64,000 nucleotides of DNA from Alligator mississippiensis (GCF_030867095.1 NC_081831.1:41229319-41293318), one strand, 5' to 3'; positions 1-11,926 are shown, counted from the stretch's first letter. Translations and numbers: made by a program. Notes: generated by a model not told the origin, from the letters alone.

Positions 1-1468
1 AAAGCCACTGTCAGGGCTCATTGCTGCCTGAACTTCCAGAGTGGCACAAGCCCTTAATAGGTGGTGCCATTCATGGGTACTCAGGGTTTCACACTCCACT
101 ACATTCAGGGATTTCTACAACCACTGTCCCAAATTCCTAATGTTAGCAGGTCCCAGGAGTTTACCCAGGGTGTCTAGATCAGCTCCACTAAGGGGAACCG
201 TCACTTGTGTGGTCTCCCTAGGGTTGCCCTGTGCATCCTGAGTAACTGAGGTCCACATGATTGTGCTCAACTCAGGTACCAGGATGCTCTCCTTTTCAGA
301 CTTAGGGTGTTTAGAGGAGGGATCCCCTGGGTCCTCTGGGTCTTCCCACATCTCCCCACCCCAAATCTGTCCCAGATTGAAGGGAATGTCTGGATCCCAG
401 GCTTGGTCTCCCTGGATGACAGCTGCTACTTTCAGGCTGTGCTCTTGGAGCTCCTTTTTCAAGCGGCTAGTGGTATTTAGATAGGGGCCATGGTTTACTT
501 TGGCTCCCTTCTCAGCTTGGTCTTCAGCCATTGTCTTTACCAATTTTTGTAAGGCTTCTTATCAAGACTTATCTTGCTCCAATAATTTCAATTGTCGGGC
601 ATTGTCTTGATTTATCTTTCTTAATTGCTCATTCTCATTTTCCAAATTCCAGGACAACCTCTTCAGAGTCTGATTACTGGTTTCCAATTGTACACATTTA
701 TCTTTTAGAATTTGGATTTACTCCTCCTCTTCCTCAATTTCAGAGGCTCACTGAGCTTTTTCCTCAACTGCTGTTTTTACAGCATGCCACAGAAGCCACA
801 CCAAGGCACTGTGTTGCCTTTGAGCCAAGGGTCTCTCACAAATGCAGAAATTTTCAAATTGGTCCTCCGTGTCCCCTATGGAAAAGCCTGGGGTGCACAC
901 ATCCTCCCTCCATGGGCTGGGTCCACCCTTCAGAATCTCCTTAGGAAATTTCTTCCCCTCGTACCCACCTAGCCTCTTGGTCTCCCACTTTAGGGGCCCT
1001 TTTCCTAAACAGGGACATTTTGCTCAACATACTTGAAGCCTTACCCCCAAACAACAAAACAAAACAAACAAACAATTCCAAGCCCTCCCGCTCCCCACGG
1101 ACTATTTCCAGACAATGAAAACAAAATGAAACAAACAATTCCTGAGAGTCAGTTTCCTTGAGCCCTCATGCTCCCAACTCTTCACAGGAATTCCCTCACC
1201 AATTCCCACTCCATCATGGATGTGGCCCTCCCCTGGCCCGCAGGTTGGATGTGGGTTCTATCTGTTTCTAAATCCTGAGTCCTACCCTCCCCTGTCCTGC
1301 AGATCAGGTGTATAACCAAAGACCACCCCCTTACGTGACTATAAGCAAATGCCCACTACTCTGTGGATGTGGGTTCTATCAGGAGAATTTGTCTCCAGAA
1401 TTACTTATCACCAATCACCACTCTCCATCAATAATCTTAGAATTTTGCCCACATTCTCCACCAGATAG
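1..1468 (-). mobile_element. Endogenous retrovirus, internal region (leader and gag part), cut by the window edge
   Basis: This stretch lies directly downstream, on the minus strand, of the LTR at 1469-2537, so it should be the leader and the start of the internal region. Minus-strand translation between about 720 and 115 gives a gag-like region rich in Leu, Glu, Gln and Lys that looks coiled-coil, followed by an acidic, proline-containing stretch. A TGG-initial sequence next to the LTR (about 1450-1466, minus strand) sits where a primer binding site would be, but I cannot match it to a tRNA. The element is a decayed fossil and continues off the left edge. The retroviral class is not settled. 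Confidence 0.5.
115..543 (-). pseudogene. gag-like fragment of an endogenous retrovirus
   Basis: A minus-strand open stretch of about 140 codons. Its first part is charged and Leu/Lys/Glu-rich, consistent with the end of a coiled coil. The middle has an acidic run with WEDPEDPGDP, and the end resembles the region before capsid in reptile and bird retroviral gag proteins. Position supports gag: it lies about 0.9 kb inside an LTR on the same strand. I recognise the layout rather than a named family. It is a fossil piece, not a working gene. Confidence 0.4.
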
Positions 1469-2537
1469 TGTTGGCTACAAAGGACCAACTCACAGGATCA
1501 TCATAAAATTCTAGTTTATTGGATGGATGCAAAAGTCAGACCATAAACCTTGGTGCTGATCCCCTCAAACACGCACATATTCACGCACACACACACACAC
1601 ACACACACTCACAGTAGCTGGCTCTGAATACTAAACACTGGTGTCAAAATATACCTATCCCCAAGCACTGGAGTCTGCCGTTGATGACCAGTTGAGGCTT
1701 CTTTCAGTGTGATGCTGCTTCAGAAGGGGGTCGCCGGCTGGTCCTTCTGGCTGGACAGGCAGGGTGCTGCTCAAGTCAAAGAGGGCACCCCTGGGGGTCA
1801 TTCTTCGCTGCCTTTTATCCCTCTCTGGCAGACTTTGGTGACTCCCCAATTCTCAGTCTTACCCAATCCAGGGGTCATTGACCTTGAGGGACATCCCTCT
1901 TGGTAGCTGCTGGATGGCAGCTGTCAGCTCCAGGGGTCATGTCTGCAAGTATGTGCTTCTCAGGAGTCCATTGATGAATTTTCATTGATTCCCTGCCATG
2001 ATGAATAGAGCTCTGGAAGTGGTTGATCAGGGGGTATTTCAGCATCAAGGGTCTGTTTCCAGCATTGATTAGTTGAAACAGGGGCTCCCGTACCTTTAAT
2101 AATGAAGTTTCCAGGAATTCCTGGCTCTTTATTGATTCTTTCTTTTCCTTGGTCTTTGATTTTGTAGGTGTTAATTGCCACTCATTAACATGCTTATCCC
2201 GACTAGCTACTGTGTTGCACAATCAACCATGATTCATTCAGGGACCTGCTCCATACAGAGATTCCTGCTCTTGCTAACATTGTTACATGGTACAACTTAC
2301 TTTTAAACTTAAAGTACATTTGTAAAAGCATTTACAAGCTCTCTTTTCACTACAAATACACCTTATATAAAATAATAATGATATAATAAAAGAAAAAGAG
2401 AGAGGAAGGAAGAAAAGGTAGAAAAAAGAAATCATCCCCAAAACAGGGCAAATAGTAAAAGAGGGGCTTTTGCCATATAGAAGAGCTTCACATTTGAGTG
2501 GGGGGCAGACAAAAGGGTTTCTTGCTACAATAGCACA
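1469..2537 (-). mobile_element. ERV LTR, copy A (5' LTR of the minus-strand element at the left edge)
   Basis: It is homologous over its whole length to 36386-37616, and both copies begin TGTTGGCTAC on the + strand. Read on the minus strand it has LTR order: a purine-poor U3 at 2290-2537, a TATA-like ATAAAAGG near 1811-1818, and an AATAAA signal near 1514-1520, with a (CA)n tract at 1585-1612 between them. Shared similarity with copy B stops near 2537, where CR1 sequence starts. The two copies differ by many substitutions and indels, so the family is not recent. Ends are estimated from where the homology stops. Confidence 0.65.
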
Positions 2538-4333
2538 GGCCTGAGGAACAAGCCCTGGGGAACTCCACTGCCCACATCCCTCCAGGTCGAAAATGACCCA
2601 TCCACCACCACAGTCTGGGAGCAACCATAGAGCCAATTTGCCACTCATCTGACTGTGTAGGCATCAGTGCTGCAGTCGCCTAGTTTTTTTGTGAGACTAG
2701 GGGAGAAATAGTGTCAAAGGCCTTCTTGAAGTCCAGGTAGACAACATCCACCTCAACGCCCACATCCAAGGACTGGTCATAAAAGGAAACAAGGTTAGTC
2801 AGGCAGGATCTGCCCACAGTGAACCCATGTTGGTTGCCCCTGAGCATTACCTGCCATGCTAGGCCCCCACAGGTGTGCTCATTGACAAGTTTCTCAAAGG
2901 TCTTCCCAAGTACCGAGGTGAGACTAACCAGCCTATAGTTACCCAGGTCCTTCTTTCTCCTTTACTTGTAAATGGAGACCACATTGGCCCTCTTCCAGTT
3001 CTCTGAGAGCTGGCCAGAGGACCACAAGCACTCATACCGCCATGCCAGGGGCCCTGCTATGACCTCTGCCAATTCCCTCAGTACCCTCAGATGAAGAGCA
3101 TCCAGACCTGCTGATTTAAACACATCCAGCCCCTTCAAAAGTTCCCTAACTAGATCATCCTGGACCCTAGGCATGGCGTCGTGTCCTCTGAGCCTGTCTG
3201 TAATCCTAGTGGGGGAGTTGTCCCAGTCCCTGCTCAGAAATATGGAGGCAAAGAACTTGTTGAAGAGATCAGCTTCTTCCTTTGCTGCAATCACCAGATT
3301 GCCAAGCCTGTTCTGTAGGGGTCCCACATTACCTGCTGCCTTCTTCTTGCTCCCTATATATTTAAAAAAGGACTTTTTGTTATCCTTAATTCTAGTTGCC
3401 ATCCCTAGTTCTGTCTCTGCCTTGGCCTTCCTAACCACCTCCCTGCAATCACGACCAATGGAGGTGTAATCCTCTTCCACTGATTTCATGCTACCTTTTT
3501 TGCCCTCAGGCCCTCCTGGATGCCTTTACTGAGCCAAGGGGGCTTTTTAGCACTCTTGCCCACTTTGTTTCACATTGGGACTGACTCCTTCTGAGCTCGG
3601 AGGATCATCTCCTTAAGGAACAACCACCCATCTTGGATTCCCATCTCACTGAGGCTCTGAGTCCCCAATATCTCTCTTACTAATCTCCTCAGCTCATTGA
3701 AGTCAGCCCTCCTGAAATCAAGGACTTTTGCTTTACTGCTTGCTTTCACCACCCTGAGCTCAATAGTAAATTCCAGCAGAAGATGGTCACTAATGCCTAG
3801 ATAGTCAAGCAGATCCCTCACCAGGTCATCACCTGTGGCAAGGACCAAGTCCAGCAAGGCATTTCCTCTGGTGGGATTGTGTACCTCCTTAATTAGTTGG
3901 AGGTCCTGTATGCAGGCTAAAAACCTATGTGAGCATTCAGACCTGGCTGACTAATCCTCCCAGCAGATGTCTGGGTAGTTTAGGTAACCCATGACAACCA
4001 TATTCCTTGTTCTTATAGCCTCCGTGAGCTGACATGAAAATTCCAGGTCCAGCTCACACCCTGGTGAGGAGGTCTAGTAGATGCCCACTACCAAGTCCCT
4101 TTCCCCATGACCCCCTTGCAGTCTAACCCAGAGTGCCTCAGTTTTCCCCTCTTCTGAACCCACCCTGATCATCAAAGACATGTATTGCTCTTTGACATAG
4201 AGCTCTATGCCCCCTCCCCCCTTTTTTCCCTGCTCTGTTACACCTGTACAGCCTGTAGCCATCGATGTCTGCTGCCCAGGTGTGGGTAGAATCTCACCAG
4301 GTTTCCATGAGCCCAACCAGGTCTGAGTTTTTG
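2538..4333 (-). mobile_element. CR1 LINE fragment (endonuclease to reverse transcriptase), minus strand
   Basis: Minus-strand translations follow CR1 ORF2 order. 4330-4074 is the N-terminal endonuclease (GLMETW, then a GGHGERDLVVGIYY stretch). 3857-3570 is the end of the endonuclease with the ISDH motif. 3489-2962 is the linker plus the start of RT (KKSFFKYIGSKKK, NVGPL, FASIF, WKRANVVSIYK). 2960-2540 continues into RT (DFKKAFD-like). The frame is broken between these blocks. The 5' end is truncated at about 4333, where an oppositely oriented CR1 begins. The 3' end is cut by the LTR at 2537, so the rest may lie beyond the retrovirus outside the window. Confidence 0.85.
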
Positions 4334-4611
4334 CTAGCTAGTTGGAGCAAGCAAGGGTCATGAAGGGTAATAAGAAAGGTTTCTACAAGTATGTTTGCAA
4401 CAAGAGGAAGGTCAGAGAAAGTGTGGGTCCCTTACTGAATGGGAAAGGCAACCTACTGACAGATGATGAGGAAAAGTCTGAAGTACTCAATACATTTTTA
4501 CCTCAGCCTTTTTACCTCAGTCTTCACAGGCAAGGTCAGCTCCCAGGCTACTGCACCAGGCAGCACAGTTTAGGGAGAAGGCAGGAGAAAGTGACCATAG
4601 AGACAGAGTAA

Positions 4612-5016
4612 GATTCACTGGGGCAGTGGCCCTGGGCCTGCCTCCACACTATATAGCCCTACCCCTCCATGTCCTGATTCCTTCTCCCCCTCCCCCCCCC
4701 AACCTGCACCCTGTTCCACAGACCCGGGCTCAGTCCCTGTTCAGTTCAGTGGGAGCAGTGGCTGAAGCAGGACCCACTGCCCCCCAGTCCCAGGGCAGGA
4801 GCTACAGCTGCCCCTGCCCTCAGGTCCATGCTAGAGCTGGAGCCCAGGGCCAGTCACACACAACCCTGCACATCACCCCATGGCTGGGTGGCACAGGGGG
4901 TGCAGCACAGATTGAGCTTCAGATGCAGCTCCTTGCCCCACCACAGCTCAGTCCAGATGACCCATGCATTAATCTGACTATGGAGCAGCCCTTGCTGGTA
5001 AAAAAAAAAAAAAAAA
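4612..5016 (+). mobile_element. Unidentified poly(A)-tailed insertion inside the CR1
   Basis: About 400 bp of CR1-unrelated, C-rich sequence ends in a run of 16 A at about 5001-5016, directly before the CR1 resumes (GGTTATGGACTATTTAG). A 3' A tail points to a retrotransposed copy (SINE or processed RNA) on the + strand. I do not recognise the body, and no clear target duplication is visible. The left edge is placed only by loss of CR1 similarity, so it could be off by tens of bases. Confidence 0.35.
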
Positions 5017-5133
5017 GGTTATGGACTATTTAGAAAATCTGGACATATACCATATTTTTGCGCATATACCCCACCCACGGGTATAAACCGCACCCACGTA
5101 TAAAGCACTTGGTATAAACCGCACACATGTATA

Positions 5134-5257
5134 TTCAAGAGGAGGTTAGATAAGCATCTATCTGGGGTCATCTAGACCCAGCACTCTTCCTGTCTATGCA
5201 GGGGGTTGGACTCGATGATCTATTGAGGTCCCTTCCGGCCCTAACATCTATGAATCT
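5134..5257 (+). mobile_element. CR1 3' tail inserted in the DNA transposon
   Basis: The sequence AAGAGGAGGTTAGATAAGCA through GGACTCGATGATCT and CCTTCCGGCCCTAACATCTA is the conserved CR1 3' end. It is truncated to about 124 bp and sits inside the left arm of the TA transposon, so this is a third nesting level: CR1 tail inside transposon inside CR1. Confidence 0.8.
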
Positions 5258-5334
5258 AAACCCGTGGAAAATTGTATTTTTGTAAATAAGTCCATGTATA
5301 CGCAGCACCCGTGTATTCCCCGTGGTGTTTTATA

Positions 5335-6005
5335 CACGGGGAGGTGGCGCAGCCCAGCCTGCCCTGACCCCGGCCCCCACAGCAGCGGTGGCGCAGCCCA
5401 GCCTGCCCAGGCCCAGCGGGGAGGTGGTGCAGCCCCCCCCCCCGGTCCCAGCCCTGGCCCCTGTGGCAGCAGCAGCAGCGGCGCGGCCTGGCCTACCTGG
5501 GCCCAACGGGGAGGTGGAGCACCCCAGCCTGCTCTGACCCTGGCCCCCACAGCAGCGGTGGCACAGCCCGGCCTGCCCGGGCCCAGCGGGGAGGTGGTGC
5601 AACCCGACCCAGTCCTGGCCCTAGCCCCGGCCCCTGTGGCGGCAGTGGCGGCAGTGCAGCCCAGCCTACCTGGGCCCAATGGGGAGGTGGCGCAGCCTGC
5701 CCTAGCCCCTGCAGCAGCAGCAGCACAGCCCGTCCCCGCCCCCGCAGCGGCAGTGGCACAGCCCAGTCTGCCTGGGCCCAGCGGGGAGGCGGCATGGCAC
5801 AGCCTGGCTCGCCCCCGCCCCGGCCCCCTGCAGTGGCGCAGCCAGCCCTGGCCCCCGCAGCAGCGGTGGCACAGCCCGGCCTGCCTGGGCGCAGCGGGGA
5901 GGTGGCACAGCCGGCCCTGGTCCTGGCCCCCACGGCAGTGGCAGCAGTGGCACAGCCCGGCCTGCCCGGGCCCAGTGGGGAGGCGGCGCAGCCGGCACCG
6001 GCCCC
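5335..6005. repeat. GC-rich minisatellite, unit about 80-112 bp, about 7 copies
   Basis: The anchor CCCAGCGGGGAGGTGG (with variants) recurs near 5412, 5499, 5579, 5670, 5774, 5886 and 5966. A first half-match lies at 5335, where the transposon's own ACACGGGGAGGTGG occurs. Spacing varies between about 80 and 112 bp because (GCAGCAGCAG)-like segments in each unit differ in length. The array keeps several overlapping Pro/Ala/Gly-rich reading frames open on both strands, the longest 338 codons; I read these as composition effects, not genes. The array probably grew from a motif already in the transposon arm. Confidence 0.75.
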
Positions 6006-6420
6006 CTGAGGGGAAAAAAAGTCTGTCAATAGACCGCACCCCCATATAGCCCACACCCATCCATTTTTGGGGGGAAATTGCGTATACCCTGCAGGATATA
6101 TACGCGAAAATATAGTACAAGGCCATGGGGCCATATGCTATGCATCCGAGGTTGTTGAGGGAGTTCTTTGGTGTGATTGCAGAGCTGCTGGCCATCATCT
6201 TTGGAAACTCATGGTGATTGGGGGAGGTCCTGGATGATTGGAAAAGGGCAAAGATAGTGCCCATCTTTAAGAAAAGGAAGAAGGCTCCAGAGAGTTACAA
6301 ACCATTCAGCTTTATCTCAGGCCCTGGAAAATTCATGGAGCAGGTCACCAAGCATCCATTTCTAAGCACTTGGAGAAGAAAGTGATGAGGAACAGTCAAC
6401 ATGAATTCACCAAGGGCAAG

Positions 6421-7430
6421 TGTCTCAGGGCACTAGGGTGTCCTGCTCCTTTAAGGGCTGAAACTGCTAGGGAGAGAGCACTAGCAGTCAGTTGGGAGCC
6501 CCAGCTGCTGGTTACCAGGGCAGCCAGAATGAGATGATTGGCCCACACCTGCCAGCAGTCAGCTGACCAGAAGGGGCAGGGCCTGGCTCATATATAAACC
6601 CCAGGGCTGAGGCCAGGAAGGCAGTTCTCTGCCAGTGGTCAAGGGGGAAGGAGCCCTCTTAGAGTAAGCAAAGGGAAGAGTCCTGACTGTAAGTTCTGCT
6701 CCTGGTAATGTTAAGGGACACAACACACCCTGTGCAGCTTGAGTTATGGTGTAGCCTAGGGGCTTGCATTTTTTGATTTTGCTTATAACACCGGTGGTTT
6801 GGATGAGGCTACTTGGGGAAGGAGAAGGCCTCATTGGGGGCCCACTACAGCATGGGGACCCCGACACCAGAGAGGGCACAGTGTTTGGGGGTGCAAGGCC
6901 CCGGCACCAGAGAGGCCACAGTGTTCAGGGGGTGCACAGGCCCCGACATCAGTGTGGGTGCAGAGACTGAGACAGGGCCATGGAGAGCCTGGTGCCAGTG
7001 TGGGCACAGAGACTGAGACCGTGGAGAGCCCAGCGCTGAGGGGCACAGAGAGAGACAGGGCTGCAGAGAGTCCTGTGATGACCCAAGGGCCGAGTGAAAC
7101 CAAGGCCTCGGAGGGATGCTGTGTCAATATCATCTGTGATGCTTGGGGTGTGGTAAATGGATGGTTTGGAGCCATGCATATAGCCCATAGGGCTGGGGTG
7201 TCCCAAGACATCCATTTTGAAATGGGACCCACAAGGGGTCTGGGAACCCATGGGGTTCAGTGAAGTCCATCAGGACGGTGTCCAACTGGACTTGAAGGCA
7301 GCCTCCCCTTTCATTATAAATACATCAAGACATGGCGGGCAAGAAAAGAGAGTGCCCATTGGGCCAAATTGACACGGTCGAGGGTCCTTGGGGGTAACAT
7401 GGCCATCCTTAGGGACCCCATCCTGTGACA
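6421..7430 (+). mobile_element. Solo LTR (family shared with 42157-43190)
   Basis: It begins TGTCTCAGGG and ends CCTGTGACA, with a perfect 5-bp duplication GCAAG at 6416-6420 and 7431-7435. Removing it rejoins the CR1 frame (AGGGCAAG then TCATTCCTGACC). A TATA box (TATATAAACC, 6591-6600) fixes the + orientation. Shared blocks with the LTR at 42157 include GTCAGCTGACC and the GGGGAAGGAG-AAGGCCTCA region. There is no internal sequence, so it reflects recombination between two LTRs. A 5-bp duplication fits retroviruses and many Gypsy elements; class undecided. Confidence 0.8.
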
Positions 7431-8306
7431 GCAAGTCATTCCTGACCAATCTGATTGCCTTCTGTGATGAGATAACTGACTCTATGGATTCAGGGAAAAC
7501 AGTGAACACGGTATACCTTGATTTGAGCAAGGCTTTTGATACTATCTCCCACAGCACTCTTGCAGGCAAGCCGCGGAAGTATGGGTTGGATGAATTGACT
7601 AAGGTGGATAGAAAGCTGGCTGGATCATCAGACTCAATGGGCAGTGATCAATGGCTCAATGTCTAGTTGACAGGTGGTATCAAGGAGTCAGCCCTGGGGC
7701 CAGTTTTGTTCAATATCTTCATTAATGATCTGGAAGATGGGATAGATTGCACCTTCAACAAGTTTGTGGATGACACCAAGCTGGGGGGAGTAGCAGATAC
7801 CCTGGAGGGTAGGGCTGGGATTCAGAGAGACCTAGACAAATTGGAGGACTGGGCCAAAGGAAATCTCATGAGGTTCAACAAGGACACATGCAAGTCCTGC
7901 GCTCAGGACAAAAGAATCCCATGCACCACTACAGGCTTGGGACCAACTGGTTAAGGAGCAGCTCTGCAGAAAAGAACCTCGGGTTACAGTGAACAATAAT
8001 CTAAATGAGTCAACAGTGTGCTCTTGATGCCAAGAAGGCTAATAGGCTGCATTAGCAGGAGTGTTGCCAGCAGATCAAAGGAAGTAATTATTCCCCTCTA
8101 TTCATCACTGGTGAAGCCACATCTGAAGTACTTTTTCAGTTTTGGGACCCCCATTACAGAAATGATGTGGACAAATTGGAGAAAGTCCAGCTGAGGGCAA
8201 CAAAAATGGTTAGGGGGCTGGGGCACAAGACTTCTGAAGTGAGGCTGAGGGAACTAAGCTTATTTAGTCTGCAGAAGAGAAGACTAATGGGAAATCTGAT
8301 GGCATC

Positions 8307-9682
8307 TGTAGCCCAAGTAACTTGAGTATATACTCTCCTTCTCCAATTGAAGGGGATTGTTAGCTGGCAGGTGTGCTGTGGGGTGGGAACTGCAGACCGC
8401 TCAGTTTCCCTCCGTTCCTATAGAACCAGGCCAGGACAGTCAGGGGACTTAACTATATACACATTTATTTATATTGACTTATCACAAGGGAAAGGAACAT
8501 GGATACAAACATATGTACAATGTATGTATATATTTATAAGATATCTAAACCAGTAACATAAACAATACCCTTTGGGTAAATGACAAAACCTTATACCAGT
8601 GCTCCAGGTACAGGTAAGTCACAGGTAAGTATCTGATCTGAAACAGGTAAACCCCAAAGTTAAATTCAATCCTGAGGGGAAACCCCAATGCCCTTAGGCT
8701 TTTCCCAAGCCCTACAAAGAAGCTGGTAACTTTACGGGGGGCCCTCTCAGTGGGACCTCCCCTTTCAGGAGCCCTTAACTAACCGGGGGGGGGGGGACTC
8801 CCCTCCCCTGTGGGAATCTTCTTTTCCCTGCAACTCATGGCTCCCAAGCCTGGAGGGTGGTCCTCGTCCTCTGTACCAGGCTGCTCTCTCGCCTGCAGTG
8901 GGCTTCAGGGGGGTTGCTGTCCCCTGGAACAGGGTTCCACTATGCAGGGCTTCTGGGGCCTCTGGCCTGGCCCTGTTGGCTGGCTCAGTAGCCTGATCAC
9001 CATCTGGCTCTCTGGACTCAACCTCTTGCTATGGGTCGGAAGCCTGGGCTGCTTCATGTAGCACCAGGCTCGGTCTGTTCCTGGACCCTCTGTGCAGCGC
9101 CTCTTGCATTCTTCAGCTCCCAGCCTCATTCCAGGTGTTGAGGACCTGAGCTGCCCAAGCACTCCAAAGGTCCTACTCCATGCATCGTCCTGTGCACCGT
9201 GTCTCTGGCCACATGCCAGAGTTTGAAGACCTGAGCCACCTCACACAGCTTCCAGGGTCTGGACGCCATGTGCCATGCTGCACATCAAGAGTCTATGCTG
9301 GAGCCATCCGCCATTCCCTGCTGATGGAAGTCTTCAGGGGCACTTCTAGGCTACTGCTTCACCCTGCTGAGCAGCTCTCCTCAGCTCTCCTAAGCCCCGC
9401 TCTTCTCTCTTCTCACTCCCAGATGTGCTTCCCTCATGCTGGGCACGCAGTCCCTCTTATATGCTCCTGGGCTCCTCCCCTGAAGTCTTCCAGACCTGAG
9501 TGCTGCAGTCTTCAATCAGGTCCACTGGGGGGGGCGGGGACTCCTCTTCCCCTCCCCTCAGGAAAGGGGGCGTGACTGAACTCCTCTTGCTGCCTCCTGA
9601 TTGAAAGATGAGCTCCACCAATCAAAACAGCAAGATTTCAAGCCTGGAACTCAACCCAAGTTCCAAATGCAAGTCTGCTACA
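8307..9682 (-). mobile_element. Gypsy 3' LTR (left copy)
   Basis: Direct repeat of 15044-16422, starting TGTAGCCC and ending CTGCTACA. On the minus strand a TATATAAG-like box lies near 9457-9464 and AATAAA near 8463-8475, the expected U3-R-U5 order. A purine run (ACACAGGAGAG) just inside the element at about 9683-9693, minus strand, fits a polypurine tract. A 28-bp segment at 8452-8479 is inverted relative to the other LTR. Confidence 0.88.
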
Positions 9683-9701
9683 CTCTCCTGTGTAGAAATC
9701 T

Positions 9702-10341
9702 TCACCTTCCCTGGTGAAGGTCACATCCCCAAGCCCAACTCTCACTGGCCCATGGGGTGGTGATGGGTACCTCTCCTGGTATCCCAGGGGCATCATACGT
9801 AAACTGCCTTATAGGCTTGCGGTTACGTCTGGGACGAGGAGTGTGGTCAAGCTCTGGGTTCCCGGGAGGCCCAGGCAACGTGGGTCTCATGTCACCCATG
9901 GTGCCTTCTTTGCTGGTGGATGGAAGCAGTGAAGATGTCTCTATGTGAGAGCCTGCAGGTGGATCACCCTTCCCAGCAACTCCCATGTGTGGGGCTACAG
10001 GCACGTCAGGCCCCAGACCCAGTTCACCTTCTGGAGCGGGGGGGCCCAGGCTGGGGTGGAACTCAGATGGATACCACCCACCACAGTCAGATTTGGAGTC
10101 AGAGTCTTCTGGCACTACGGCGGCTGGAGGGTCAGGTGCAGGTGTACCCTCCTGGCAAGAGAATCAGGGCCAGGCTTGTGGAGGTTGTTGAGCCAGTGGG
10201 AAAGGCCCCATAAGTTCCCCTATAGGCAGCAGGAGGTTTCTGTGTATGACTCGCTTGCGTCCAGGTCCAGCCTCTAGGGCAATCTCGTATACCGGTAATT
10301 TCCCCATGTGTCAAACTATAGTGTAGGGCTTGGCCCTTCAC
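9702..10341 (-). pseudogene. Gypsy pol C-terminal tail (after integrase)
   Basis: Minus-strand frames rich in Pro, Ser and Asp, with a basic motif PRRNRKPIRQFTYDAPG, a pattern I associate with the C-terminal end of vertebrate Ty3/Gypsy polyproteins. It lies just before the polypurine tract and 3' LTR, as expected. Decayed fossil sequence. Confidence 0.6.
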
Positions 10342-10849
10342 CAGTCCACAATCTGATGTCTGCCAGCCAATCTAAGATTGCGTAAAAGAACATGGTCCCC
10401 TAGGCACAGTCCCTGCTCTCGTACATGAGCATCATAGTTCTTCTTGTGGCACTATTGATTCCTCCCCACTGCATTGGCTGACATTTGGTACGCTCACCTC
10501 AACTGGTTCTGCAGTGGTTGGGCATACTGCCCATGGGTTGCTCATAGGCCTTCTCCACCCTGAAGCACAAGTCTATGGGCAATCGGGGTTGTCACCCAAA
10601 CATCAAAAGATACGGGCTGACCCCAGTGGCATCATTACGAGTAGCGTTGTATGCCAGATACTGGCTCCAAGCAGCCTTCTGCTCATGTCTTAAGGTGCTG
10701 AGCATATTCAGGATTGTTCTGTTGAATCACTCTGGTTGCAGGTCCCCCTGTGGATGGTAAGGGGTAATTCAGGACTTTCAAATCCCTGCAATGGCAAACA
10801 CCTCTCTTAGTAGTTTGCTTTAAAAATCTCGGCTTTGGTCTGAGTGTAT

Positions 10850-11926
10850 TCACCCAGGCAGCACAAACACCAAAAAGTACTTCTCCCAAAGCACCTTTGC
10901 CACTGTCCGAGCATTCTGGTCATGGGTGGAGAAGGCTTGTGTACATTGGCTAAAGTGATCAGTCACCATGAGTATGTTGCCCTTTTGATTTCCCTTCCCT
11001 TCTATGGATAAAAAATCCATGCACACCAGGTCCAATGGCTGCGAGTTCTGTATGGTGTGCAAGTATGCTGTTGAGGTTGGCAGGGTCTTCCTTTTTATGC
11101 ATCTCTCACAGCTGAGACATTTGTCCTTCACATCCTCTGTCATCTGTGGCCAGAAGAAATGTTCCCCAGCTGGAGCCAGGATGCACTCCATACCCAGATG
11201 ACCAAAGTCCTCATGCAGGGCCCTGAGTGCGAGCTCCCGCTGCTCCTTGGGAAGGATCAGTTGCAGCAGTGTCCTTCCCTCTGGGTCTTCTACTTCACAG
11301 TGCAACACCCCATCAAGGAGCTGCAGCCTTTCCCACTCTCTCACCAGGAGATGGGCCACAGGGGTGACTTGCCCAATGGTGGGAGGGTGCTCAGTGCTCT
11401 TCCGTTGGGCCCACAGCATGTCCCTCACATCAGGGTCTTGCTCCTGGGCCCAGCACCACTCAGCTGCTGTCATCTGGGGAAGAACAGCAGGGGTCAGGGT
11501 CGTATACTGTATCCACACCTGTGGGATCCCATCGGGTGGTATTCCTCGGGTCTCAGCTGCACAGACTGCATTCACTCCCTCAGCCACAGGGTCCCATGCA
11601 GGGAGATCACAGAGGGCCCGGACCGTCTCTGGAAGCAGCACATCCTGGTCAGTTGGAGATGCCAGTCTTGAGGGGGTGTCTGCGTCAATGTTCCACCGCC
11701 CTGCCCTGTAGTGCAGGCTAAATGAATAGTCCGCTAGAGCAGCCACCCACCAATGCCTGGTCACATCTAGCTTTGCGCTGGTCAGTATGTAAGTCAAGGG
11801 ATTGTTATCAGTCCATACTTGGAATGTGGTTTCATACAAGTAATCCCTGAACGTCTCAGTGATGCCACACTTAAGAGCCAGGAGCTCAAACTTGTGTTCT
11901 GGGTATCGAGTCTCACTGGGCACCAA
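10850..11926 (-). pseudogene. Gypsy RNase H end plus integrase
   Basis: A minus-strand open stretch of 358 codons. Residues 5-90 carry the second half of Ty3/Gypsy RNase H (TRYPEHKFELLALK, TDNNPLTYIL). After a linker, about residues 235-285 hold the integrase zinc-binding HHCC region (H-E-D-F-G-H, then C-L-S-C-E-R-C). From about residue 300 the integrase core starts with LVCMDFLSIEG and VTDHFSQ, which carry the first two catalytic aspartates. It is the longest surviving open block of the element and ends inside the core. Treated as a fossil. Confidence 0.85.

Larger units (their letters stand above)
5050..6115. mobile_element. TA-flanked DNA transposon, non-autonomous, with an internal minisatellite
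   Basis: Ends are inverted repeats: CCATATTTTTGCGCATATAC at 5050 and, reverse-complemented, CTATATTTTCGCGTATATAT at 6115, flanked by a TA on each side (5048-5049, 6116-6117). Removing the element and one TA restores the surrounding CR1 exactly, which fixes both ends. The TA duplication suggests the Tc1/mariner/pogo group, an inference from target site only. The subterminal parts repeat short motifs of the GTATAAACCGCACCCAC type. There is no transposase. It contains a CR1 tail (5134-5257) and a GC-rich tandem array (5335-6005). Confidence 0.75.

Noticed and set aside
4342-4611. 89-codon frame as an independent small gene
   Set aside because: It is the EN-RT linker of the plus-strand CR1.
5248-6264. 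Open frames of 338, 261 and 213 codons on both strands
   Set aside because: They run through a GC-rich tandem array and a transposon end, are Pro/Ala/Gly-rich in every frame and have no protein signature.
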